From contig NQMI01000001.1 of NCBI GenBank assembly GCA_002270565.1, positions 1,415,618 through 1,479,617 of the forward strand: a stretch of 64,000 nucleotides of DNA. The letters are read 5' to 3'. Position numbers and translations under genes: made by a program. This DNA comes from Stenocarpella maydis (Eukaryota; Ascomycota; Sordariomycetes; Diaporthales; Diaporthaceae). Numbering within the stretch: position 1 is the first letter of the stretch; each line of letters begins with the position of its first letter. Below the pieces are notes generated by a model. The model searched no databases, was not told where the DNA came from, and saw nothing but the letters and a program-made list of their open reading frames with translations. This document shows positions 1 through 9,584 of this stretch, piece by piece.

Positions 1-1193
1 ACCAGAGAGGCGAATGGGACGACGAGCAGTACATTCTCTGCCCTCCACGAGTCTTGGGCTACGTCTTGCAAGAGAAGCATTGGGCACAGTTGCAAGTTGA
101 ATATGTAAAGGAAATCCCAAAAAGCGAGCCAAACGATGCATGGCATTCTCGTCTTCAACTTGCTGATGAGGGCGGGAGAGGCGGAAAAAGCAAGACCAAG
201 GAATTGCTGTTCAACTTGGTCAAAGGCCATGCCGCGTCGGATGCTGATACGAAACCAGAATTGGCAGTTGACGACATCGTTGCCGGCAAGGGAAAGGGGC
301 TGGTCATATTGCTCTATGGTAAGTGTTCAGAGGATGGTGTGGGTGCCATTGATGCTGACGACCTGACCACATCGTACTAGGGCCGCCTGGGGTAGGGAAA
401 ACATCAACAGCTGAGACACTGGCTCTTGCAACGCGAAAGCCGCTATTTTCGATCAGTGTTGCCGACGTTGGCACCAAAGCCAAGAAAGCAGAAGCCAATC
501 TGCGCCAGATTTTCGATCTCGCATCATTGTGGCAGGCCATTCTGCTTATGTGCGTAACTATCCTTGCTCTGCTTTGATGATATCGGCGGGGGAAAGGGCC
601 TTTGATACTAATGCATGTTATCTGCTGCAGTGATGAGGCCGATGTGTTCCTAGAAAGCCGACAACGAGGGGCCGGAAGTTCGGTTGATAAGAATGCACTT
701 GTGTCTGGTAAGTTTAGCTAAACCGTCTCGAACCCCTGCGAGGGACCTGATTAATAGTTCGCTCTCAGTGTTCCTTCGTGTGCTCGAATACTACCAAGGT
801 ATCCTGATCCTCACTACGAACCAAATCGCTCAATTCGACGTGGCCATTTTGTCCCGAATTCACGTCGCCATCGAATATACCAGCCTCAACCAAATTCAGC
901 AAGAAAGAATCTTCAACACATTCCTCGAGCCTCTTGATCGAGAGGGGCTGGTCGACTCTTACAGCGAGATCAAGAAGTGGCTGGATGAGAGCGTGTATGG
1001 CTCTCATAACCTTGACGGACGGCAGATCCGGAATATCATCACCTCCAGTCTCAGCCTGGCTAGAGCGAAGGGCGATAACAAGCTGCATAAAGATCATCTT
1101 CAGCCCGTCTTCAAGAACACAAATTTCTTCAAGCAGGCTTATATCAGGGAGTTCGAGAAGTATAAGACTGCGCAGAATTCTATGATCAAATGA
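1..1193 (+). CDS. Fungal AAA+ ATPase, 3' part (5' end outside window)
   Basis: Exons <1-318, 381-549, 631-707 and 769-1193 join in one frame. The first exon reads into the segment CPPRVLGYVL that precedes the ATPase core in the large fungal AAA family with a DUF7025-like N-terminus (family knowledge). The splice at 318/381 rebuilds the Walker A motif GPPGVGKT. The splice at 549/631 rebuilds the Walker B motif LLIDEAD, with the donor at the GT of 550-551. Sensor 1 (LILTTNQ) and an arginine-finger-like SRIH follow in the last exon, which ends IK-stop. The role of these ATPases is largely unknown; they are numerous and variable in filamentous fungi. The catalytic core looks intact. The N-terminal part lies outside the window, so total length is unknown. 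Confidence 0.88.
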
Positions 1194-1776
1194 GATCATT
1201 CCCTATGTTATCTGTTGGCTGCCTCTTCCATCGTCGTTTCTCTTAGTCGTATTGGCTCTTGTATTTACTACAAGATTGTTCCGAGTCCTGACTCATTCAT
1301 GACCCCTCGGCTAGCGTTTCCTTTTTATTAGTACCAAGTAGCTGAAATTTAACCTTTCGTTGTTAATGTGGATACGGTCAAGGCTGGTAGTGAAGTGTCA
1401 CGAATACCTAGGTAAAGCCACTGCACTATTCGTACATTAAAAAAGCTGACATAGCTTGTATGCCATATGCACACAGCGTTGATCGTAATACAATGCATAT
1501 TGATAATTGTGGACCAGTGCTGTGATTGAAATTCAAGAGCATGGTTGACGCATCACAGATATTGCAGCATCAGAACAAGTTCTCCGTTGCTGACTAGTTT
1601 CTACAACTGCTGCAATGTGCCATTAAAATGACACAAAGCTCTGCTCATTTTCTGCCCTGGAAAGAGTGCCGGCGGCCGTCAGCACACTGGCAGATTATCG
1701 ACCAGAAGCTAGGCTTTGAACCATGACCTGCACAGAGGTAGAGTCTCGACTACAATCCAGGGCTATGAATTAGAGT
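1194..1776. other. Intergenic, no gene seen
   Basis: The 3' flank of the ATPase gene. No convincing reading frame, RNA gene or repeat was seen. Confidence 0.6.
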
Positions 1777-2331
1777 TTAGATATTCGCAGGGCAAGAAAC
1801 GGATGGTACTTGCGGCGAGGTGACAGCGCTCCCTGATGACGATCCGCTCGGATTCTGGCGTTCTGCGTAGGTAGACACCGTAGCATTGCTCATCAACGGC
1901 GCTCCACCCGTCTGGACAGCCATAAGAGCAAAAGTTTGCCCACTCCGATAAGTTCGCCCGTCCAAGGATAAATGCACCGGAATTTCCCAACTTCTGGATC
2001 GCTGTGGACCTCACCCCCGTCCGCGCTTCAAAAGGGCCAGAGAGGCGCACAGTCAGGAGAGAGTTTTTGCACCGCTTGCACAAGGCCAATGTTTCTTCCG
2101 GTCTAGAGCTAGCATTCTCGAAGCTGTCACTCTCTCGAGCATGTCGATCTCATTTTCGGGCAACAAACCCATCATTGCCTCGAGCGTCGCCAGTCTCAGA
2201 TCCGCTGATGCTTCAAAAGACGAAGCAGGCTTTGCACGGCCATTTATAGTCCAGAGATGGACACTACCAAGAGGGCCAGTCCTCATGATTCCCGTTACCA
2301 TGGCCTGCTCTGCGCTCCGTGTCATCCTCAA
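1777..2331 (-). pseudogene. Amidase-signature enzyme relic
   Basis: Three overlapping minus frames carry successive pieces of an amidase-signature (AS) family protein. About 2053-2331 resembles the N-terminal ATLExMMGLL region. About 1880-2089 reads AIQKLGNSGAFILGRANLSEWANF followed by a GWSA segment and QCYG. About 1777-1890, in another frame, reads NPSGSSSGSAV, the Gly/Ser-rich signature carrying the cis-Ser of the catalytic triad. At least two frame changes separate these pieces. The segment expected between the N-terminus and the GRANLSEW block, which holds the catalytic Lys, is missing, and the protein stops soon after GSSSGSAV. The family is normally around 450-600 residues, so this is a truncated, frameshifted remnant. 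AS enzymes hydrolyse amides; the substrate cannot be inferred here. Confidence 0.7.
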
Positions 2332-3091
2332 ATCGCTGTTAATTTGGCTTGGCGTTCACCGCAGCTAAGAAACGGCAGTCTGTGTCAGCCGTTCGAACGG
2401 TTGAAGCCAAGTAGGAAGGTCTGATACATGAAATTTGATTTCGAGTGCTATAAAATTATAAAAGAACGCGTATTAGGTGCTCAACGACCATAGGCTTATA
2501 CAGATTGGTGTGCCAAGGAGCAGCGGTGAACATATTCTGGTGGCCCCGGCCAGGTGCAAGCACATGAGCTTCAGTCATCTTCGATGGTGCACGACTAATA
2601 GCTGCATGTTCTTGTCTCTTTAGCATGAGGTTAGACTTCCACACCATCAAGTGACTGCATGGCAGAGCCGAGCGTATTGACAATTTCAGAATTGTGCGTG
2701 GTCTTGCTCTCAGCGTCAGAGGTCGAATATCAATATCGCTGAGAAAATGGCGGCTCCTGCACCAGGCTGCCTTCCTTGGCTAAATGAGAGCGGGTGCCCA
2801 GCGATAGTGGTCATGAAGTGGATCGGATCGAAGAGTCTTGGTTTCTTTCAAAACGCTCCACGCCCGCGACGAAATTCGCAGAGATGCAGTCAAGCCGGGC
2901 GACCCTCAGAATACACCTGGCCCTGAGTGTTTGGTCTCTAGGAGTAGCTGAAATTGTCCAAAGCACCAAGCACTCATCGGCTTATACCAGGGCGTCTGGT
3001 GTCGCGTGGGGGTCGAAGGCGGGCTTCTCGGCCTCCTGCAGTGTCCTCAAGGACGCGTTGAGCGGCTCACGCCTTTGTCCATCAAGGCGGT
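2332..3091. other. Intergenic, no gene seen
   Basis: Short frames only, none with recognisable family motifs. The part nearest 3092 probably holds the 3' UTR of the minus-strand gene that follows. Confidence 0.5.
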
Positions 3092-3552
3092 TCAGGCCGA
3101 AGACTTGTGCGTCAACTTGGCGACCTGTGCCTCGAGCTTCGCGATCTCCCCTACTCTGACCAGTCAGTGGCACGCCTCCAGGCAGGATCGATGCGCGGCA
3201 AAATACGTACCTTCACGCTCGGCCCTGATCTCGTCCTGCTCCAGCTTGACCCAGCCCCAGTATGCCAGCTGGTAGGTGAACATGGCCATAAGTAGAACCT
3301 TCGCGACGGGTCTAGTGAAGTCCTTGTAAAACTGGGACTGGGATGAGGGGACGTGTCAGCGGGCAATAGGCAGGCAGAGAGGCAGGCATCAGGGTGACTC
3401 AGAAAAGAATCGACGGGGGTTCTCACGAGGGGCGAGCGCTGCTGGGGCTCCGACGAGGCGAACCGTCGCTGGACTGGGGTCTTGAATGCAGTGGCCCGGG
3501 ACGAGAGCCCGAACCGGCGGGTGGCTGCTGATAATATTATTCTTGAGCTCAT
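3092..3552 (-). CDS. Small mitochondrial single-pass membrane protein, uncharacterised
   Basis: Exons 3427-3552, 3211-3337 and 3092-3150 (read on minus) join to a protein of about 103 residues. Introns are gtgaga...cag and gtacgt...tag. The acceptor of exon 2 could also lie 6 nt further in (exon start 3331), still in frame. The first 40 residues are rich in Arg, Ser and Ala with no acidic residue before SSEPQ, as in a mitochondrial presequence. Then follow FYKDFTRPVAK, a hydrophobic segment VLLMAMFTYQLAYWGWV (single membrane span) and a short charged helix of the form EIAKLEAQVAKL ending in a predicted coiled coil. Similar small proteins occur across Sordariomycetes (recollection, not searched). 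Function is not known; a role as a small inner-membrane subunit or assembly factor is inference. Divergent from YSY6 at 4128. Confidence 0.72.
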
Positions 3553-4127
3553 GTTTAGATGTGGGGAGGGGATTTGGCTATGAACAGTCTTGGGTGTAGA
3601 AGTTCTGCGAACCCTGAAAGCTCAACCCTCTCCATGACGAAGGCAAAAAGATCGAGCTCCATTCCCTTCGAGGTCGGGTCCCCTGATTAGCGGCCCCCGC
3701 AATCAACCGAACAGGTACCTACACTAGGTACCCAACGGCTGAAAGGTACTCCTTACACTCGGGGTTATTATTAGTGTAGTGTAGCTGCAACTGCGACTGC
3801 AAGGGCAGGACGTCGTGCAGGCCTGGTGGGCAGTGGGCAGGGGTAGCTCTTGGACGACACGTCTCCCGGAAATTCACTATGGAGATGTGGTCGTCCTAGA
3901 GGGTCCCTGAAATCTGTCCCCATTCATACATTCATCTACTTCAACATCGCATTACATATAATACGAGATCCACACCCAACCCAACCCCTTCGATCCGTCC
4001 GATCTTCTCTATACCCCAGACTCATTCCCGCCTTTCTTGCGCCATATACTTTGTGACCCTTGAACACGAACCCAACTCGACCGACTCGTACCATCACCAC
4101 TCCCTTCGTTTAACACTTCGCATCAAA
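3553..4127. promoter_or_regulatory. Shared upstream region of two divergent genes
   Basis: 575 bp between the start of the small mitochondrial protein gene (minus) and YSY6 (plus). It must hold both promoters and 5' UTRs. A pyrimidine-rich stretch precedes the YSY6 start, as is usual in fungal housekeeping genes. No specific operator was identified. Confidence 0.5.
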
Positions 4128-4570
4128 ATGGTAAGTTAGAGCGACACCGTCGTCGCGTGCGCGCATTGCGCCTCACGCCCACAGCCACCACCACCACCAC
4201 TAACAGCACAAATCCACGCTGACCCGGCGCAACACAGGCGCAAACACCCCAGCAGCGACGCGCGAACCTCAAGTTCGCCAAGGAGCAGGAGGCCAAGATG
4301 GGCAAGTCCACCGAGGAGATTAAGAAGATGGCCAAGAAGGAGACGGCAAAGTCCCCCATCTCCCCAATCTGGCTCGGTATGCGATGCGCGCCCCATTCGC
4401 GCGCCCCCTTCTCTTCCAACCTGCGATCCGTTCTATGCGGTCCGGGAAGCACGGAATATGGACACATGCTGACCACCCGATGTCTGGACAAAACAGGCCT
4501 CCTCGCATTCGTCGTCTTCGGTGGCATAGTATTCGAGGTCCTCTCGCGCATCTTCTTCGGCAGCCGGTAG
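4128..4570 (+). CDS. YSY6: RAMP4/SERP1-type ribosome-associated ER membrane protein
   Basis: Exons 4128-4130, 4238-4376 and 4497-4570 join to a 71-residue protein. The first coding exon is the ATG alone, followed at once by gtaagt. The protein begins MAQTPQQRRANLKFAKEQEA, has a basic middle (KKMAKKETAKSPIS) and ends with one C-terminal hydrophobic segment GLLAFVVFGGIVFEVLSRIFF, the tail-anchored layout of RAMP4/SERP1/Ysy6. Known role of the family: binds ribosome-translocon complexes at the ER and stabilises nascent membrane proteins under stress. Length and topology match the family closely. The second splice (g|gtatgc...aacag|gc) falls at the start of the membrane segment. Confidence 0.93.
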
Positions 4571-5064
4571 GCGGGCGGGAACGACACGATCACCAGACCA
4601 CCGCATACATCAGTGGGCAGACGACGGATCGCGCTCTGTGGCGCGGACGGGTTTGCGAGGAATATTGGATGGTTGCGGTGCCTGGAACGGCATGACCGAC
4701 GTAGGGAGAACCACCAGCAACCCGTTAACAGTGGAACATGGATGGTGTCAAGCACCGCGAGGAATCAACACATGAATGACTTGCGCGCCTAGCAATAAGC
4801 AAGGGAGGCGCATTGTATTACGGGAACGGAGTTCACAGTATTTTCTTCTTATTCTTCTTGTTTTTGTTCACTTTACTGCAGCATGGTTGGCTTCTGAACA
4901 GCCCCCCGGGAAGGAGGGCCAAAACGGCTCAGCAAAAGAGTTACAAATGTTGCAGCAACTGCCATCCCTCATGCGAATGCTCCCTGAAATCTCGACCGTT
5001 GGACGCCACAGTTCCCCCACTTTTGGCTGTCGGAACCGGACAGCGGACAGCAGTGATCCCGCGC
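4571..5064. other. 3' UTRs of two convergent genes
   Basis: 494 bp between the stop codons of YSY6 (plus) and the SMAP-domain gene (minus). It includes a T-rich stretch near 4850-4880. No further gene seen. Confidence 0.6.
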
Positions 5065-6420
5065 TCATGCCCCCAGGCCCTTGCGCTGCCCTCCCATCTC
5101 GAACTTCATCCTCCGCCCGGCCTCGAACTGCTGCTCCAGCTCCCCCGTGACCTTGCTCACGTCATAGTGCGGCCGCGCCGCCCCGGACGTAGAAGACGCA
5201 GCAGCGCAGGCGGCCTTGCCGCCCAGGAGCCTCAGGAACTTGGCCTGCCGGGACGCGCCACCCTCGAGCTCGCCCACGTTCCAGTTGGCCGCCTCTGCTG
5301 CGGCTGCGGTTGCCTTCTCGGCCTTGGCGGCCTTGTCACCACCGCCTGTTGCATCTTTGCCGGCCTTTTCGCCGTCTTCAGGTTCAGCGGATGCTTCCTT
5401 CTTCTTCTTTTTTTTTTTGGGTTTCTTGTCCTTCCTTGCCTTCCTGAGCGCTACCTCGTCGGCCGGAACGGCTTCTGGGGCTGGCACATCCGCCGTGGCG
5501 TCTGGGTTTTCCTGTTTCGAACCGTGCTTCTTGGACTTCTTGGACTTCTTGGTGTAGGGCTGCTCGTCGGCTGGTGTTTCCTCGGTTTCAACAACTAGCT
5601 TTTGTTTCTTTTCCTTCTTGTCCTTTTTCGAACTCTTCTTGGCTGGTGGTTCCTCGTCTGCCTGGACATCCGCAGAGGGCTCATCGACATCGGCGTCTCG
5701 CTTGCGCTTCTTGTTATTTTTCGAGGGCTTCTCGGCCTCGGTGACCTCGGTCGCGGCAGCATCAGCCTCGGGTTCTTGCTTCTGCTTCTTGCTCTTGCTC
5801 TCTTTCTTCGCTGGCTTGTCTTCGACAGCCTCTTCCTCCTGTATTGTCTTCGACTTCTTGCTCTTCTTGTCCTTCTTGCGGGGCTTTTCGTCGTCGAGTG
5901 GGATGTATTCGGCCGTCTTCCCGGTCGCCCTGACGGCATCCGCGGCGTCCTCGTCCGGCTTCCCCGTGGCCATGCCCTCCTGCTCCTCGAGCTCGGCCAG
6001 GTGCGCCTTCCTGGCCCTGGCCTTCTCTGCCTGTGCCTTTAGCTTCTCATCTTGCTCCCGCAGCTTCGCCGCCCTGGCCTCCTCGCGCCGCTTCTTCTTC
6101 TCCCGCTTGGCCGCCTTGTTGGCGGCCTTCTTCAGCTTGTCCAGCTCCTTGCGCTCGCCGGTCCATTTCCCCGCGCGCTTGACGTTGGCTTTGCGTGCCT
6201 TCTTGGCCTCTGACTTCTCTTCTCGTTTCAGCTTGCGCTCGAGCCTGCGGGCCGCGCGCTGTTGTTCTTTGCGCTTCAACGCCTTGTCTGTGTCGGTTCG
6301 GGTTCAATGTTCGAATCCTGGGTAACAAAAACTACGGGGGCACGAGAGAAATGGAGACGTGGATATCATACCTTTATTTTGAGTCTCTGGTTGAGACTTG
6401 TTGCCTTCCGTGGCCTCCAT
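5065..6420 (-). CDS. Lysine-rich nuclear/nucleolar protein with C-terminal SMAP domain
   Basis: Exons 6372-6420 and 5065-6287 (minus) give about 423 residues. The long frame itself has no ATG at its 5' end; it opens after an acceptor cgacacag at 6288-6290. A small upstream exon from the ATG at 6418-6420 (MEATEGNKSQPETQNK) joins in frame through gtatga. A further upstream noncoding or coding exon is possible because this exon's frame also runs back to an acceptor-like cag near 6523. The protein is dominated by Lys/Glu repeats (KKDKKSKKSK, a run of seven Lys) typical of nucleolar proteins. The last 75 residues contain ANWNVGEL, then RQAKFLRLLGGK, the hallmark of the small acidic protein-like (SMAP, PF15477) domain, and end GGQRKGLGA. 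Function of the family is not settled; a nucleolar role is inference from composition. Confidence 0.82.
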
Positions 6421-7080
6421 CCTCGCAGTGATTGGGAGGTTTGCTGAGATCACGAGTTGCGATGATGGTCCCGAAGCTGTCCCCAACTTTTTTCTGGGCT
6501 GTCTGGATTCTGCCGTCTGTGACAAGGGTAGGCACCTAGTTTACTCGAGGCGCTAAGTACCTCCCAAGCACGAACTGCCTGCACTTACTCACATTCTGCC
6601 GAGGCTAGAAGGCGGTGAAAAGCCGTCCGCGCCCGACCCCAAAAACTATATAACGACCAGACATCCCCCGACTTGTTAACCTATCTCTCTTCTTTTGCTT
6701 CCCCAGCCTGCGGGCATATTGGTCATTTGAAAAAGTACAGAGAGGATTAGCGTTGCCCCTGCACCAAGGTTGACAATGCGATCAAAGCGAGTTCAAACTT
6801 TTTTTTCACTGTGATCATCAGTTTGCTGGTGACATGGAGAAGAAATGCTACTGAAGTCCTGCCGATTGATATCGCTCAATCATGTGGCATGGTGAAGGGA
6901 GGCACTTGGTCACTGATGTGCGTACACATTTTCAGATTGAAAACACCATCAGTGACGTGTCCCAGAGGATGCAAGAAAACGAAGCGTCAGTCCAATGTTG
7001 CACATGTGTCCAGGTGTGCAAGTAGTGCTGCTTGGTGACTGCATCCAGGCAACAGGCTTAGGTAAGTAACTTGCCTAGTA
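6421..7080. other. Upstream flank of the SMAP gene, up to the TA target site of element 1
   Basis: Holds the promoter of the minus-strand SMAP gene. A short ORF near 6811-7038 has no family features. The dinucleotide TA at 7079-7080 is the left target-site copy of the element that follows. Confidence 0.5.
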
Positions 7081-7176
7081 TTCTGATTTGCAAGCGAGAG
7101 TGCCAAAAACGCGCTAGTGACGCGCACATGTTAACACACACCCGTTCCCCATACAAATCGGCATCCCTTCGGCATT
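7081..7176 (+). repeat. Left terminal inverted repeat of element 1
   Basis: Begins TTCTGATTTGCAAGCGAGAG and is the reverse complement of 11934-12029 apart from about seven differences, each C to T or G to A with the right arm as the mutated copy. Confidence 0.93.
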
Positions 7177-7283
7177 CAACTATTAACGCCCATTGCTCAA
7201 CCCACCACGCCTTAGCACGCCGTGAGGCTATTGACCCCATACAAATCAACTCTTACGATTCAATATATGGTATTTTTGCAATT

Positions 7284-8339
7284 ATGCAGCGCTACCTCAC
7301 CCCGCTAGAGCTCATAACGATTAAGGGGCTTCTAGATATCAATCTAGCCGATAATGCAACTATTATAAAGACTATAAAGTGTTCTAAGCGCTGGATATAT
7401 AAGCTAAGGAGGAAGAATCGAATATCTAGTGATATATTCACACCAGGTATATCGCTATTAGCCTATAATAGCATATGGCTGAGTGACTTCCATTATAACA
7501 TTCGTGATTCAAGTCCCAGGCATCTATACATTCTAATACATCTTCTCGTTGCCCAGGCCCTCCTTAACCACCTTTCTAAGAAGAACGACCTCTATCAAGA
7601 TGAGATACAATGGTAGTTACTTGAAACCTTCAATCTATTCATCTCTATAAGCACTATTAGCTATGCACTTAAGGGAGTCAAGTGGATGAAGAAATCACGC
7701 TCCTTTATTGCTACAGAACGCAACCATAAGATCCAAGCCACCTGAATTATTAATATATAAGAATATCGGGCTAATTAACTCATCTTTATTAATGGGTCTA
7801 ATATTAATAAGAGAAATGGGCTATAACGCACTGTGTGAGCACTAAAGGGAATTCAGCTAAAGAAGCTAATACCCGGAGGGAGCACAGATTATAGCACTCG
7901 ATTTCAAGTACTTTTAGCCCTTATAATTAAGGGTATTCTGGGTCTATTAGTATATCAGAGCTATACTAATAGGGAAGGCTTTATTGCCGTTATAGAGGTT
8001 AAGGTTATTCCCAAAACAACACTATTCCCAGGGCTAAACTCAGTGCTAATAATAAATAACGCAAGCTTCTACTATCATAATAACCTCCAGTAGGTATGTA
8101 ATGAGGCAGGGGTTCAGCTTGCATATCTCCCTCTATATTCCCTAGATCTCAACCCTATTAAGGCATTTTTTAGTAATCTAAAGAAGTATATTCATCATCA
8201 CTATTAGTATAAAGAAGACCAGTGGTATACAGATGATAACTAGAGGCAATTCCTTATTGATTGTATATATAGCGTTAGCACTCAGAAGGAAGCTATTATA
8301 GGTCACTTTAGAAAGACAATAATTCCAGAGCTGGGGTGA
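7284..8339 (+). pseudogene. Tc1/mariner (DDE_3) transposase, RIP-inactivated
   Basis: The N-terminal part is open to 7616 and includes a helix-turn-helix-like stretch (LADNATIIKTIKCSKRWIYKLRR, discontinuous family likeness). Downstream, the DDE domain can be followed through many TAA/TAG/TGA codons: FINGSNINKRNGL near 7785, NSVLIINNASF near 8040, then YLPLYSLDLNPIKAFF near 8120-8170, and the end PELG-stop. The three catalytic acids expected at 7791-7793 (D), 8055-8057 (D) and 8160-8162 (E) read N, N and K, each one G-to-A change away. Family: DDE_3 superfamily endonuclease. The protein cannot be active. It shares layout with the transposase relic of element 2. Confidence 0.85.
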
Positions 8340-9584
8340 GGGTCTATTAATTAAACAGCTGGCTAGATATATAATTTAAAGCCCCCAATATGTATATATT
8401 GCCTATACAAGATGATTTCAATAGTATATAGTGTATAGCGTGGAAACAATTCAAGTACTCTTAAAGTTGTACCTATGTACCTGGATATGATAGGCATTAT
8501 AACCCCCAACTAATAATATAGCCTTAACGCCCAGGGACTATAGGTATATCTACAAGTAATATATAGTAAAAGAGCCTTTCTTTAAATAAATTAAATAATA
8601 CTATTGTTAGTCTTATGGGTATAGTAGAAGGTGGTTGCCCTAAAGTTGATTAGTTGGGGGTTATAATTTAGCTCACTTATCACCATATCATTATATACCT
8701 CTTATATAGAAATCAGCATATTATAATATTTGGTGCCTATTACTATATATACCCCTGCTTCTAGCAATCCTTAATAAACCATATAACCCACTACTTAGCG
8801 TGTATGCCTTCATAGTATTGACATTCAACTACAACTTGCTAGCGAGGATTTCCATTGCTGTTGAAGGAGTAATGTCTCATATAGTTCTTGCTTAGCAAGA
8901 GCAAGGGTTCAAATATAATGCATACCATTTTTTTTGCCTTTTTTTTTATTAGCTAAACTATTTGGCCTTCTAGTTACTTTTAATGAAGGTATGGGTGATG
9001 GTTATGCAAGCGGGTACATACACTTGCTATCTATTTGCCTAACTTAATAATGCTATAATACTACTAGAAAAAATCATGAATGTGATATAATTTTTGCTCC
9101 TAAAGAGCCTGCTTCTAGGCTTTATAACAATAGTCTTACTTTTTTAGTTAATATACTCTTTATTAAAGAATATGGGTTTATAGTTATAGTGTTTAGAATA
9201 AGGATATACCGGGTACTAGTCTTAGGATTCTTATAGCTACTAGTTATAATACTATACTATTACTTAGCTATAACTTTAAAGAAAAAAATATATATACAAT
9301 CTGATTGCTATACTAAATAAATTAAAGCTTTTTCTTTCTTCTAATACTACTCCGGCTATAATAGGCTAAAGTTCTATTAAGGGAATCTGTATTTTAAGTT
9401 AAGGGGCACCCATAGGCACACTTTAAGGGCTATACCACTAGTATCAATGTTTTGCATGTTTTATAAACTTTGCAAACTTATACAATAACTACCAATCAAC
9501 CCCTCAACATACTTCTCGCTAACAAGCTATTGCGCCCTTAAGAAACACCCTTACACACCCTTAAACACCATAAATAAGCTAGAA

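Noticed and set aside
5618..6325. 235-codon plus frame rich in Ser/Leu/Phe
   Set aside because: Antisense shadow of the Lys/Glu-rich SMAP protein (complement of AAG/GAG codons).
6300..6330. 'gttcgaatcc' T-loop-like sequence
   Set aside because: It lies at the intron/exon border of the SMAP gene and no cloverleaf surrounds it.
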